Notes: a model not told the origin generated them from the letters alone. Counted from the stretch's first letter, positions 1-9,402 are shown. The stretch is DNA of 57,359 nt from Azonexus sp. (GCA_030824535.1 JAVBXO010000068.1:1-57359), one strand, 5' to 3'. Numbers and translations: made by a program.

Positions 1-1
1 T

Positions 2-280
2 GACCCGGATTCACGCATGCTGCGCGGCTTTCTCGCCGGCTTGGCCGAACATTTGACGCCGGCTGGCGAAGGCTGGCTGATCATTTCCGATATTGCCGAA
101 CTGCTTGGCCTGCGTTCGCGGGCGCAATTGCTTGGCTGGATTGCCGAGGCCGGTTTGCAGGTGCTGGGGCGCAACGACACCCGGCCGCAACACCCGAAGT
201 CGCGCGATGCTGCCGACCCCCTGCATGCAGCGCGGGCAGCCGAAGTCACTTCGCTGTGGCGGCTCGGCCGTAAATCCTGA
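2..280 (+). CDS. C-terminal part of a class I SAM-dependent methyltransferase (5' end outside the window)
   Basis: The frame is open from the left edge to the TGA at 278-280 and gives the last 92 residues of a protein. The stretch GEGWLIISDIAELLGLR and the closing TSLWRL strand match the distal half of a small (MTS-type) methyltransferase fold, after the catalytic loop. The SAM-binding and NPP-type motifs would lie upstream and cannot be seen, so the substrate (RNA, protein or small molecule) stays open. The gene ends 68 bases before an unrelated small gene on the same strand. Family assignment is by recall of similar sequences and is moderately sure. Confidence 0.6.
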   Translation, partial: DPDSRMLRGFLAGLAEHLTPAGEGWLIISDIAELLGLRSRAQLLGWIAEAGLQVLGRNDTRPQHPKSRDAADPLHAARAAEVTSLWRLGRKS

Positions 281-348
281 CGGGATATATCGTTTGGCAT
301 AGGTGACGTGCTATTGTCTGGCCGTCCTTATCCCCTGCCGGAGTCATC

Positions 349-927
349 ATGCTCAGATATATCCTGTTGTTGGCGATCTATATTCCCGTTTTTATCGTGG
401 CCATGCTGATCGCGCCGGTACTGCCGCTGTTCGCGGTGATGCGCGATGGCCCGATTGATAACAATAACGGCACCGGCATTGGGCCGCGCCTGCCGAACTG
501 GCTGTTCTGGTTCGACACCACCACCGACAACAGTTTGTGGGGTGATTACGGTTGGCGCACTGGCCATTGCCCGAAATTCTGGGGAACGCAGTTGGGCATG
601 ACTGGCTGGCTGTGGCGCAACCCGGCCTGTGGTTTTGCCTGGAGCATCCTGGCTTATGAGGTCAGCCCCAGTGAAACCTTTACCGTTACTTCGTCCGGTT
701 GCGGCCTCAATCTCGACAAGAGCCGGGATCGTCAGGGCTGGTTTTATATCAAGTCGAGCGGCGGTGCTTTCCAGTTGCGCTGGATCAAAACCTTGCTGGG
801 CAAGCAGTTTTCGCTGGAAGCCGGCTGGCTGCTGGATGTTTATGTCAATGATCCAGCGATGCTGACGACGCGGCCGCGCGCGCCTTTCTCGTTTCAGCCG
901 GCAATGCGCACACCTCCTGCGCCGTGA
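349..927 (+). CDS. Small membrane-anchored protein of unknown function, phage-protein-like (DUF7338 type)
   Basis: This 192-residue protein starts at an ATG preceded by GGAG six bases upstream. Residues 2-30 form one strongly hydrophobic segment, so it is probably held in the inner membrane by its N-terminus. The rest is rich in Trp, Gly and Asn, with a W-x-WRNP motif near residue 85 and a GWFYIKSSGG stretch near 132. From memory these resemble small uncharacterised proteins of tailed phages (DUF7338 type). No other phage gene is nearby, so it may be a domesticated phage gene. It ends 6 bases from the convergent folA stop. Function is unknown; the family link is tentative. Confidence 0.5.
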   Translation: MLRYILLLAIYIPVFIVAMLIAPVLPLFAVMRDGPIDNNNGTGIGPRLPNWLFWFDTTTDNSLWGDYGWRTGHCPKFWGTQLGMTGWLWRNPACGFAWSILAYEVSPSETFTVTSSGCGLNLDKSRDRQGWFYIKSSGGAFQLRWIKTLLGKQFSLEAGWLLDVYVNDPAMLTTRPRAPFSFQPAMRTPPAP

Positions 928-933
928 AAGCTT

Positions 934-1440
934 TCAGCGTCGGCAGTAGCTGACGAAAGCGCAGGCCGGCGTGGTGTTTTCTGCCGCCAGCAGGCGACGC
1001 GTCGTTTCCTGCCAGTCGCTGGCGGCGATTTCAGGAAACCAGGCGTCGCCTTCTGGCGCCAGATCAACTTCGGTGATTTCCAGACGGTCGGCCAGCGGCA
1101 GGGCCTGCGTGTAAATCTGCTCGCCGCCGATGACAAAGGCCAGTTCTGCGGTCGACGCCATTTCCAGGGCCATTTCCACTGAGCCGGCCAGCTCGGCGCC
1201 GGGCGCGGCGTAATCGGCCTGACGGCTGATGACGATATTGCGTCGGCCGGGCAGGGGGCGGAAACGCGGCGGCAGCGATTCCCAGGTCTTGCGTCCCATG
1301 ATCACCACTTGGCCGGCGGTCAGGGTCTTGAAATGCGCCATGTCGGCGGGAATGTGCCAGAGCAACTGGTTGTCGTGGCCGATGACGCGGTTGCGGGCAA
1401 CTGCGGCGATCAATACGACGTCGGTGGGTTTGCAGGTCAT
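934..1440 (-). CDS. folA: Dihydrofolate reductase
   Basis: FolA reduces dihydrofolate to tetrahydrofolate with NADPH in the cytoplasm, regenerating the cofactor that thymidylate synthase oxidises. The 168-residue length is normal. Visible family signatures are the N-terminal LIAAVARNRVIG strand-loop, LLWHIPADMAHFK carrying the substrate-binding acidic residue, IMGRKTWESLP for NADPH, and FVIGGEQIY for the second nucleotide motif. It is the last gene of a thyA-pgi-folA run, starting 7 bases after the pgi stop. Co-transcription with thyA makes metabolic sense because ThyA produces the dihydrofolate that FolA consumes. Identity is secure. Confidence 0.95.
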   Translation of the reverse strand: MTCKPTDVVLIAAVARNRVIGHDNQLLWHIPADMAHFKTLTAGQVVIMGRKTWESLPPRFRPLPGRRNIVISRQADYAAPGAELAGSVEMALEMASTAELAFVIGGEQIYTQALPLADRLEITEVDLAPEGDAWFPEIAASDWQETTRRLLAAENTTPACAFVSYCRR

Positions 1441-1447
1441 GGTCGAC

Positions 1448-3037
1448 TCAGGAAAACTGGCGCAGATGGGCGATCAGGCCACGGGTCGAGGCGTCAAGCG
1501 TCGCATCGTCGCCATCGCCGGCCAGCAGTGGCGTCAGTTTGCCGGCCAGGTATTTGCCGAGTTCAACGCCCCACTGGTCAAAGGAATTCAGGTTCCACAG
1601 CACGCCGAGACAGAAAACCTTGTGTTCGTACAAGGCCAGTAGCTGACCGAGGGTGAAGGGCGACAGCTCGGGCAGGATCAGCGTCGACGACGGCTGGTTG
1701 CCGGGGAAAGTGCGGTAGGGCAACAGGCTGGCGTCGGCGCCGTTGGCCTGGGCTTCCTCTGCCGTCTGGCCGAAAGCGAGGGCAGCGCTTTGCGCCAGGC
1801 AGTTGGCGAGCAGGCCGGGGTGATGGCCGGCCAGCGGGAAATCAGCCCGGGCGAGGGTAATGAAATCGCTGGCGACGACTTGCCCGCCCTGGTGCAATAG
1901 CTGGAAGTAGGAGTGCTGACCATTGGTACCGGCCGTGCCCCAAAGAATCGGGCAGGTCGGCATGCCGATGATTTTGCCGTCACGGTCGACCTGCTTGCCG
2001 TTGCTTTCCATTTCGAGCTGCTGCAGGTAATCCGGCAGGAGTTCGAGCGAGTGGCTGTAAGGGAAAACGCCATGGCTGGCGGCGCCGAGAAAATCGGTGT
2101 TCCACAGCGTCAGCAGGGCCATCGTCAAGGGCAGGTTGCTGGCGGGCGGGGCGCTGAAAAAGTGCTGGTCAAGGTCGTGGGCGCCGGCCAGTAGCTGGCG
2201 GAAATGCCCGAAGCCGATGGCCAGCGCAATCGGCAGGCCAATCGCCGACCACAGCGAAAAGCGACCACCGACCCAATCCCAGAATTCAAAAACATTTTCC
2301 GGCGCAATGCCGAATTCGCCAGTCGCGCGCAGATTGGTCGAGGCGGCGACGAAATGCCGGGCGACGGCGCTGGCGTCGCCAGCAACCGCCAGCAACCAGT
2401 CGCGGGCGGTGCGGGCATTGCGCATGGTTTCCAGCGTCGTGAAGGTCTTGCTGGCGACGATGAACAAGGTGCTGCGCGGATTGAGACTGGCCAGCGTGCC
2501 GGCGAGGTCGGCGCCATCGAGATTGGCGACAAAATGCACGCGCAGGTCGGGCTGCTGGCAGGCGGACAGCGCCTGCACGGCCATGCGCGGACCGAGGTCG
2601 GAACCGCCAATGCCGATATTGACGACATCGGTGATGCGCTCACCGGAAAAACCGCGCCACTCAGCGCTGTGAATACGTTCGCAGAAGGCTTCGATACGCG
2701 CCAGGACCGCTTTGACTTCAGCCGGTGCAGCGTCGCCGGCGCGCAGATCCATGTGGCGGACCGCCCGCTTTTCGGTGTGGTTGATCAACTCACCACTGCG
2801 CATGCGTTGCTGCCAGCCGGTAATCCCGGCAACGCCGGCCAAGGCATGCAAGTGGGTCAGCGTTTGCTCGCAGATACGCTGTTTCGAGAAGTCGAGCAGC
2901 AACTGACCATGCTGCAAACTGAATTGGGCGTATCGGTCACCGTCGACCGCAAAAAGCTCACGCAGGTGTCGGGTGCGCAGCTGGGCGGCATCGGCGGTCA
3001 GCGCCTGCCAGGGGGCGGAGTGGGCGAGTTGGCTCAT
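1448..3037 (-). CDS. pgi: Glucose-6-phosphate isomerase
   Basis: Pgi interconverts glucose 6-phosphate and fructose 6-phosphate in glycolysis and gluconeogenesis. The 529-residue product shows the sugar-phosphate site motifs NIGIGGSDLGP (about residue 143), the FIVASKTFTT loop, GGRFSLWSAIGLP and the GTNGQHSYFQLLHQG segment with the conserved His. An in-frame extension to 3184 would run back through thyA, so the ATG at 3037, giving MSQLAHSAPW, was chosen; it lies 16 bases after the thyA stop. Placing pgi between thyA and folA mixes central carbon and folate metabolism and may reflect shared growth-rate control; that last point is inference. Confidence 0.94.
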   Translation of the reverse strand: MSQLAHSAPWQALTADAAQLRTRHLRELFAVDGDRYAQFSLQHGQLLLDFSKQRICEQTLTHLHALAGVAGITGWQQRMRSGELINHTEKRAVRHMDLRAGDAAPAEVKAVLARIEAFCERIHSAEWRGFSGERITDVVNIGIGGSDLGPRMAVQALSACQQPDLRVHFVANLDGADLAGTLASLNPRSTLFIVASKTFTTLETMRNARTARDWLLAVAGDASAVARHFVAASTNLRATGEFGIAPENVFEFWDWVGGRFSLWSAIGLPIALAIGFGHFRQLLAGAHDLDQHFFSAPPASNLPLTMALLTLWNTDFLGAASHGVFPYSHSLELLPDYLQQLEMESNGKQVDRDGKIIGMPTCPILWGTAGTNGQHSYFQLLHQGGQVVASDFITLARADFPLAGHHPGLLANCLAQSAALAFGQTAEEAQANGADASLLPYRTFPGNQPSSTLILPELSPFTLGQLLALYEHKVFCLGVLWNLNSFDQWGVELGKYLAGKLTPLLAGDGDDATLDASTRGLIAHLRQFS

Positions 3038-3053
3038 GGTGTCGGTAGCGCAA

Positions 3054-3848
<795 letters not shown>

Positions 3849-3880
3849 CGAATTCAGCTTTGTGGAGGTTTGGGCGTGAT

Positions 3881-3886
3881 ATTTTA
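3881..3886 (-). promoter_or_regulatory. Putative -10 box of the thyA promoter
   Basis: On the minus strand GCTAAAAT lies 33 bases upstream of the preferred thyA ATG. It matches the TAAAAT form of the sigma-70 -10 element seen before several genes in this window. No convincing -35 box is visible, so confidence is low. Confidence 0.35.
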
Positions 3887-3994
3887 GCGGGTCAGCCGAC
3901 ATAAGGGGCTGCTTTCGCAGTATTGGGGCATATTGTCGGGTATAAACAGAGTTTGCGGCTTAAACTAATTTCATTGCTGCCAGGGAGACGGGTT

Positions 3995-5524
3995 GTGCTG
4001 AGAAAGATGGGGCTCGGCGGATTGTTCGGCCAAAAGACGGATCATCCGCTGGCCGATGCCAAGGATGTACGGCGGATTCTGGCTGAATTGCCAACCGACA
4101 ATGCCTTCAAGGCGCTCGACGAAATTATTGACTGGTTTGGTTATCTGATTGATAACCACCACTTCCCGGCAGAGCGCTTTTACGAGGTGCTGGTGCAGTT
4201 CGAGGGTGCAGCGCAGCCGCATTTGCAGCGTCTGTCGCGCGAATACTTGCAAAGTGCGCGCTTGTCGCGTGCTGAAGAGCGACGGTTGTGGTCAATACAC
4301 CATGGTTTCTGGACCATGCTGGCCTTGACCTACGAGCGCTGCCTGAAGGTTTCCCTCGCTGTCGAGCGGCCTTCCGACGCCTTGCGTCAGGGTTTGCCGG
4401 CTCTTTGTGTTCGCCTGATCAGTGCCTTGGGTGGGATACTGAAGTGGGAACGCTTTCAGTATGGGAGCGGTGATAATGCGCTGTGGGGACGTCTCGGCTG
4501 GGTGGTGCAGCAGGCCAGCAAAGCCAAGTTTGCCGAGCAGCCGGTATTGGTGGGGCGCGGCAAACCCAGCAGCGTCGAGCAGGAATTCAAGAGGGTCATG
4601 ATCTTCCAGTCGGCGGCGCTGGATGCCTTGCGACCGCTGGACATGGAATTGGCGGAGATCTTGCTGGCGCATTTCCTGGGGCATTTTTATTACACTGGCA
4701 AGGCGGTGCATGACTGTATCTACTGGGTGGATCTGGCCCTTGCCTACCGCCCGCAGCGCCTGGCGATATTTCCGACCAAGGCTGAAAACAGTCAGCGTTT
4801 CTTCAAGGCCGGAGATGCCTACGAAGTGATGCAGCAGATGCTGCGTGATCTCGAGCGGGGCGGGAAATTGCCGGAAGAGCTGGCCTTGGGAGGATTGCAA
4901 TGTACCCCGCTGATGTTGATCGGCGTGTTGCGTCATCTCCTGAACTATTTTTCACCCACGCCGCCCTTGCGTCAGCATGACCGGCACCGGGTCATGCATA
5001 AAATGACATTGCTTGATGGCTTGCCGGCCATCACCAAGGGGCTTTTGGGGCCGCCGGAGGTGCGGGAAGTCGATAGCTGGTTTGTCGAGAATGTCAGTCG
5101 TGGCGGTTTTGGCGCCCTGCTGAAAGCCGCCGCCAGTGACCCGCCGAGAATCGGGGGTTTATTGGCGATGCAGCCGGAAGGCGGTGAAAACTGGTTGCTC
5201 GGGATCATTCGCCGCTGCCGTCGGGAGAGCGATGGCGAGTTGCGCGTTGGTATCGAGATTCTGGCCCGACGGGTTGTGGCGGTTGGCCTGCGCTCCTGCA
5301 ATACACCAAGTTATGTGGTTGCGGGAAAGCTCCATGGCCTGTTGTTGCGCGATGGCAATGCCGAGGGAGAAGTACGGCTGGTTCTGCAACAAGCAGGCTT
5401 TGCCCCGCGCGATACCCTGGAATATTCGCTGGATGGGCAAAAATACCTGCTTTCCCCGCTCATCCTGGTCGAGCAATCGCCGGACTACGTGCTGGCGCGT
5501 TATCGCCAGAGCGTTCTCGCCTGA
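3995..5524 (+). CDS. Conserved protein of unknown function with a PilZ-like C-terminal segment
   Basis: A GTG at 3995 preceded by GGGAGA seven bases upstream is the best start and gives 509 residues; an upstream ATG at 3923 has no ribosome site. The first 370 residues are mostly helical without signal peptide or membrane segment, including an HFLGHFYYTGKAVHDCIYWVDLAL stretch interrupted by charged turns. Residues from about 390 form short beta strands (WLLGIIRRC, ELRVGIEIL, LSPLILVEQ) that resemble a PilZ-type barrel with an RRCRR cluster. The D/N-x-S-x-x-G half of the c-di-GMP motif is not clear. It may be a c-di-GMP-linked cytosolic protein; function is otherwise unknown. Confidence 0.6.
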   Translation: MLRKMGLGGLFGQKTDHPLADAKDVRRILAELPTDNAFKALDEIIDWFGYLIDNHHFPAERFYEVLVQFEGAAQPHLQRLSREYLQSARLSRAEERRLWSIHHGFWTMLALTYERCLKVSLAVERPSDALRQGLPALCVRLISALGGILKWERFQYGSGDNALWGRLGWVVQQASKAKFAEQPVLVGRGKPSSVEQEFKRVMIFQSAALDALRPLDMELAEILLAHFLGHFYYTGKAVHDCIYWVDLALAYRPQRLAIFPTKAENSQRFFKAGDAYEVMQQMLRDLERGGKLPEELALGGLQCTPLMLIGVLRHLLNYFSPTPPLRQHDRHRVMHKMTLLDGLPAITKGLLGPPEVREVDSWFVENVSRGGFGALLKAAASDPPRIGGLLAMQPEGGENWLLGIIRRCRRESDGELRVGIEILARRVVAVGLRSCNTPSYVVAGKLHGLLLRDGNAEGEVRLVLQQAGFAPRDTLEYSLDGQKYLLSPLILVEQSPDYVLARYRQSVLA

Positions 5525-5548
5525 AGGTACGCCGCTGATTTTCCCCTG

Positions 5549-5582
5549 AGCCCTTGTTGCTGCTTTGGCGAGAACAAGGGCT
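5549..5582. terminator. Hairpin between convergent genes
   Basis: AGCCCTTGTT at 5549-5558 and AACAAGGGCT at 5573-5582 are perfect 10-base inverted repeats around a 14-base loop. The hairpin lies 25 bases after the stop of the upstream gene and 19 before the mog stop on the other strand. No long T-run follows on either strand, so it may be a weak terminator or a transcript-end stabiliser. Confidence 0.5.
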
Positions 5583-5600
5583 GGGTGTTTCAGCTTGGCA

Positions 5601-6191
5601 TCAAGCGCTGCGGATCGCCGATTTTGGCCGGAAGGCCTTGATCACCTGGGCGTTGGTTTCGCTGTAGGGGCCGCCGATCAGGTCGATGCAGTAAGGCACC
5701 GCGGCAAAAATCCCGACATGCGTGACTTCACCGTCGGCATTGCGCACGCCTTCGAGCGTTTCGCGGATCGATTTCGGCTGGCCGGGCAGGTTGATGATCA
5801 GCGCCTGTTTGCGAATGACCGCGACCTGCCGCGACAGAATCGCCGTCGGCACGAAGTTCAGGCTGATGCGGCGCATTTCTTCGCCGAAGCCGGGCATTTC
5901 CTTGTCGGCGACGGCCAGCGTGGCTTCCGGCGTGACATCGCGGAGCGCCGGGCCGGTGCCGCCAGTGGTCAGCACCAGATGGCAGCCGCTGCGGTCGACC
6001 AGTTCCACAAGGGTATTTTCAATTGTCGCCCGGTCGTCGGCGATCAGCCGGGTTTCGGCGCGCCACGGGCTGCTTAGCGCCTGGCCCAGCCAGTCCTGCA
6101 AGGCCGGGATGCCCTGATCTTCATAAACGCCGCTCGAGGCGCGGTCGCTGATCGAGACCAGGCCAACGATCAATGCTTCATTCGCGCTCAT
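5601..6191 (-). CDS. mog: Molybdopterin adenylyltransferase (MogA type)
   Basis: Mog transfers AMP from ATP to molybdopterin before molybdenum insertion. The 196-residue protein shows the MoCF-fold signature VLTTGGTGPALRDVTPEA near residue 75 and the LIINLPGQPKSIRETLE loop near 150. The ATG at 6191 was chosen because the protein there begins with the usual VGLVSISDRAS strand; upstream codons lie inside darP. It overlaps the 3' end of darP by 14 bases, so the two are probably translated from one message. A later ThiF/MoeB-like gene at 15.7 kb and the MsrP molybdoenzyme at 26.7 kb are possible functional partners. Confidence 0.9.
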   Translation of the reverse strand: MSANEALIVGLVSISDRASSGVYEDQGIPALQDWLGQALSSPWRAETRLIADDRATIENTLVELVDRSGCHLVLTTGGTGPALRDVTPEATLAVADKEMPGFGEEMRRISLNFVPTAILSRQVAVIRKQALIINLPGQPKSIRETLEGVRNADGEVTHVGIFAAVPYCIDLIGGPYSETNAQVIKAFRPKSAIRSA

Positions 6192-6732
6192 CGTCGTCCT
6201 GCTCGGTATTGGCCTCGGCCGGTTTGACACCGCCGGCATCGAGTTCCTTGAGAATCTGGAAAATGGCGCGGAAGCTCTTCGGCGGCTTGGCGCTTTCGTG
6301 CTCCTTGATGGCATTGCGGCGCAACTGGCGGAGATGCTGGATGTCGACCTCGGGCCAGCTGTTGGCGATTTCGGTCAGCACCGTTTCGTCGGCGACCAGG
6401 CGTTCGCGCATCCGCTCCAGGCGGTGCATGCGCGCGGTTTCGGTGCTTGATTCACCGCGCAACATGGCCAGGCCGGCGCGGATCGGTTCTTCATCGACGC
6501 CGCGCATGAGCTTGCCAAGGTATTGCACCTGCCGGCGACGGGCGCCGTGAGCGGTAATCTTCTGGCAGGCGCGCACTGCATCAAGGAGGTTTTCCGGCAG
6601 CTTGAGGCGTTTTAGCTGCCCGACCGAGAGTTCGACCAGTTCTTCACCGAGGTCGCGCAAGGCATGCATGGCCTCCTTCCGTTTGGTTTTGGAGGGGCGG
6701 CCCAGGTCTTCGGGGAAATCGTCGTCGTGCAT
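6178..6732 (-). CDS. darP: Ribosome-associated protein DarP/YjgA (DUF615)
   Basis: DarP binds late 50S precursors and helps shape the peptidyl-transferase centre. The 184-residue, highly charged, all-helical protein has the family core GRPSKTKRKEAMHALRDLG near the N-terminus, followed by LPENLLDAVRACQKI and RRRQVQYLGKLMR, and ends in an acidic tail. It is encoded divergently from pmbA, an arrangement found widely in proteobacteria. The first ATG fits the family length. No membrane or signal segment is present. Identification is firm; the assembly role is known from E. coli and is assumed here. Confidence 0.92.
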   Translation of the reverse strand: MHDDDFPEDLGRPSKTKRKEAMHALRDLGEELVELSVGQLKRLKLPENLLDAVRACQKITAHGARRRQVQYLGKLMRGVDEEPIRAGLAMLRGESSTETARMHRLERMRERLVADETVLTEIANSWPEVDIQHLRQLRRNAIKEHESAKPPKSFRAIFQILKELDAGGVKPAEANTEQDDDERE

Positions 6733-6762
6733 GGAAAGGTCCGGTGGCGTGCTGTGGCGGGC

Positions 6763-6771
6763 TGCTATGAT
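6763..6771 (+). promoter_or_regulatory. Extended -10 promoter element for pmbA
   Basis: TGCTATGAT at 6763-6771 fits the extended -10 pattern TG-n-TATGAT and lies 29 bases upstream of the pmbA ATG, inside the divergent darP/pmbA spacer. The -35 region is poor, as is usual for extended -10 promoters. Confidence 0.45.
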
Positions 6772-6800
6772 AGCGACTTTCCTGCAACGACGCCGCTTCC

Positions 6801-8144
6801 ATGTCCGATACTGCCGCTTTTTCCTATGCCTTCGCCACCTTGCAGCAACTTGCCGAGGATGTGCTGAAACACGCTCGCAGCAAGGGAGCGACCGACTGCG
6901 AAGTCGATGTTTCCGAAGGTTTCGGACAATCGGTGACCGTGCGTTGCGAAGAGGTTGAAACCATTGAGTTCAACCGCGACAAGGGTATCGGCATCACGAT
7001 TTACGCCGGTCAGCGCAAGGGTTACGCCAGTACGTCCGATTTTTCGGCGCAGGCTTTGCGTGAAACGGTCGAGGCCGCCATCGATATCGCCCGCTTTACG
7101 GCCGAAGACGATTGCTCCGGTCTGGCCGACGCCGCGATGATGGCCAAGGATTTCCCTGATCTGGATTTGTACCATCCCTGGGCGTTGACCGTAGAAGAGG
7201 CGATTGATCTGGCCAATCAGTGCGAACAGGCGGCTTTCGATGCCAGCCCGCTGGTCAGTAATTCCGAAGGCGCTTCAGTATCGACGCAGCAGGCGCATTT
7301 TGTCTCGGCCAACAGCCTGGGCTTCATGGCTGGCTATCCAACTTCCCGTCATTACCTGTCGTGCTCGGTGATTGCCGGCGAACAGGAGGCGATGCAGCGC
7401 GACGACTGGTACACCACGCATCGCAATGCCCGTCATCTTGATGGCGCGGCGCAGGTTGGGCGGATCGCTGCCGAGCGGGCGGTTGCCCGACTGGGTGGGC
7501 GCAAGGTCAAGACCGGTGAATTCCCGGTGGTGTTTGAGGCGCAACTGGCCGGTGGCCTGCTTGGCAGCCTGGTGCATGCCGCCAGCGGTGGGGCGCTGTA
7601 CCGCAAGTCCTCGTTCCTGCTCGATCATCTCGGCAAGCAGATCATGCCGGGCTTCATCAATATTTCCGAACGGCCGCACATTCCCTGCGGTCTGGGCAGC
7701 GCTTCCTTCGACGGCGACGGAGTGGCCACGCGTGACCGCGAAATCGTCACCGGCGGCGTGCTCGAAGGCTATTTCCTGTCGACCTACACGGCGCGCAAGC
7801 TGGGCATGCAGACGACAGCCAATGCCGGCGGTAGCCACAACCTGATCATCGAGCCGGGCGATCTGGATCTTGAAGGCTTGCTGGCCCGCATGGGCACTGG
7901 CCTCTTGGTCACCGAACTGCTCGGTCACGGCATCAATTACGTGACCGGCGATTACTCGCGTGGCGCGGCCGGTTTCTGGGTCGAAAACGGCAAGATCGTG
8001 CATCCGGTCGAGGAAATCACCATTGCCGGCAATCTCAAGACCATGTTTGCCGGTATCCAGGCCGTCGGCAAGGATGTCCAGGTGCGTGGCACGAAGCAGA
8101 CCGGGTCGATCCTGATCGACCGCATGACCATCGCTGGCGAGTGA
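6801..8144 (+). CDS. pmbA: Metalloprotease subunit PmbA/TldE
   Basis: PmbA (TldE) pairs with TldD to form a cytoplasmic protease that degrades unfolded peptides and in some bacteria matures microcins and removes CcdA. The 447-residue product carries the family regions CEVDVSEGFGQSVTVR near residue 33, the GIGITIYAGQRKGYAST strand and the C-terminal GNLKTMFAGIQAVG segment. As expected for this subunit, no HExxxH metal site is seen; the metal sits in TldD, which is not in the window. Start by position and divergence from darP. Known partner absent locally; identity is secure. Confidence 0.95.
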   Translation: MSDTAAFSYAFATLQQLAEDVLKHARSKGATDCEVDVSEGFGQSVTVRCEEVETIEFNRDKGIGITIYAGQRKGYASTSDFSAQALRETVEAAIDIARFTAEDDCSGLADAAMMAKDFPDLDLYHPWALTVEEAIDLANQCEQAAFDASPLVSNSEGASVSTQQAHFVSANSLGFMAGYPTSRHYLSCSVIAGEQEAMQRDDWYTTHRNARHLDGAAQVGRIAAERAVARLGGRKVKTGEFPVVFEAQLAGGLLGSLVHAASGGALYRKSSFLLDHLGKQIMPGFINISERPHIPCGLGSASFDGDGVATRDREIVTGGVLEGYFLSTYTARKLGMQTTANAGGSHNLIIEPGDLDLEGLLARMGTGLLVTELLGHGINYVTGDYSRGAAGFWVENGKIVHPVEEITIAGNLKTMFAGIQAVGKDVQVRGTKQTGSILIDRMTIAGE

Positions 8145-8188
8145 GGACTTAGGGTTTTCCACGACTGTTAAATCTATGGCTTTAGTTA

Positions 8189-8211
8189 GAAAATGGGGCC
8201 AGCCCGTTTTC
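8189..8211. promoter_or_regulatory. Inverted repeat upstream of the TRAP binding-protein gene
   Basis: GAAAATGGG at 8189-8197 pairs with CCCGTTTTC at 8203-8211 with one G-T wobble and a 5-base loop. It lies 32 bases before the dctP start and 44 after the pmbA stop. With no T-run it is more like an operator or a leader hairpin than a terminator. Confidence 0.35.
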
Positions 8212-8243
8212 CGGCTTATCGAATGACCATGGAGGAGACATCT

Positions 8244-9332
8244 ATGCAACGTCGTGATTTTCTTAAAAAAGCATCCCTGGGTGCCGCTGCTGGCGCGGCC
8301 ACCACGCTCGCCGCGCCGGCGATTGCCGCCGAACTGCCGAGCATCAAGTGGCGCCTGACGTCCAGCTTCCCGAAGAGCCTGGACACCATCTTCGGCGGCG
8401 CTGAAGTGTTGGCCAACCGCCTGCGCGCCATGACCGGCGGCAAGTTCGACATCCGCGTTTTCCCCGGCGGTGAAATCGTTCCCGGCCTGCAGGCGCTGGA
8501 CGCCGTGCAGCAGGGCACTGTCGAGTGTTGCCACACCTGTTCCTACTACTACGTCGGCAAGGACAAGGCCTTCGGTTTCGGCACCTCGATTCCGTTCGGC
8601 ATGAACAATCGGCAGATGAACGCCTGGGTTTACTACGGCGGTGGCGACAAGCTGCTCAACGAGTTCTACGCCAATTACAACGTCGTGCATTTCCCTGGCG
8701 GCAATACCGGCACCCAGATGGGCGGCTGGTTCCGCAAGGAAATCAAGTCGCTGGAAGACGTCAAGGGCCTGAAGATGCGTATCGCCGGCCTCGGCGGCAA
8801 CGTCTTTGCCGCGATGGGCGCCGTGCCGCAGCAGATCGCTGGTGGCGACATCTACCCAGCGCTGGAAAAAGGCACCATCGATGCTGCCGAGTGGGTTGGT
8901 CCCTACGATGACGAAAAGCTTGGCTTCTACAAGGTCGCCAAGAATTACTACTATCCGGGTTGGTGGGAACCGGGTCCGATGATCAACTTCTTCGTCAACA
9001 AGAAGGAGTGGGACAAGCTGCCGAAGGAATACCAGGAAGCCTTCCAGGCCGCCGCCTTCGAAGCCAACGTGACGATGATGGCCGAATACGACCACAAGAA
9101 TCCGATGGCCTTGTCGAAGCTGCTGCAAAACGGCGTCAAGCTGCAGGCGTATCCGAAGGACGTCATGGATGCCGCCTACAAGGCCGCCCAGGAGCTCTAC
9201 GCCGACGAGTCCGGCAAGAATCCGGCTTTCAAGAAGATTTACGTCGAGTACGACAAGTACCGCAAGCAGCAGAACGCCTGGTTCAGTCTGGCCGAAATGC
9301 GCATGGACAGCTTCCTGCAGTCGCACAAGTAA
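8244..9332 (+). CDS. TRAP transporter periplasmic substrate-binding protein (DctP family, 2-oxoacid/TakP-like)
   Basis: The protein captures an organic acid in the periplasm for the QM permease encoded at 10.1-12.1 kb. The ATG at 8244 follows a strong GGAGGAG seven bases upstream and gives 362 residues. The N-terminus QRRDFLKKASLG is a twin-arginine signal, with cleavage likely after AAPAIAAE near residue 30, so it is exported folded by Tat. Residues 145-175 (WFRKEIKSLEDVKGLKMRI) contain the carboxylate-binding Arg typical of the family. The VGPYDDEKLGFYKVAKNYY region resembles TakP-type 2-oxoacid or lactate binders. Substrate is inferred. A bidirectional terminator follows. Confidence 0.88.
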   Translation: MQRRDFLKKASLGAAAGAATTLAAPAIAAELPSIKWRLTSSFPKSLDTIFGGAEVLANRLRAMTGGKFDIRVFPGGEIVPGLQALDAVQQGTVECCHTCSYYYVGKDKAFGFGTSIPFGMNNRQMNAWVYYGGGDKLLNEFYANYNVVHFPGGNTGTQMGGWFRKEIKSLEDVKGLKMRIAGLGGNVFAAMGAVPQQIAGGDIYPALEKGTIDAAEWVGPYDDEKLGFYKVAKNYYYPGWWEPGPMINFFVNKKEWDKLPKEYQEAFQAAAFEANVTMMAEYDHKNPMALSKLLQNGVKLQAYPKDVMDAAYKAAQELYADESGKNPAFKKIYVEYDKYRKQQNAWFSLAEMRMDSFLQSHK

Positions 9333-9350
9333 TTCTGCGGTCAACGCCCA

Positions 9351-9381
9351 AAAAACCCGCGAAATGCTCGCGGGTTTTTTT
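9351..9381. terminator. Bidirectional Rho-independent terminator
   Basis: CCCGCGA at 9356-9362 and TCGCGGG at 9368-9374 form a stem with a 5-base loop, preceded by six A and followed by seven T. It ends the dctP message on the plus strand and, through the A-run, the dps message on the minus strand. Confidence 0.9.
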
Positions 9382-9402
9382 ACGTCTGACGTTTGCCCAG
9401 GC

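Noticed and set aside
3849-3902. N-terminal extension of thyA
   Set aside because: The shorter form has exactly the E. coli length and the catalytic Cys number, and a -10-like box lies between the two start codons.
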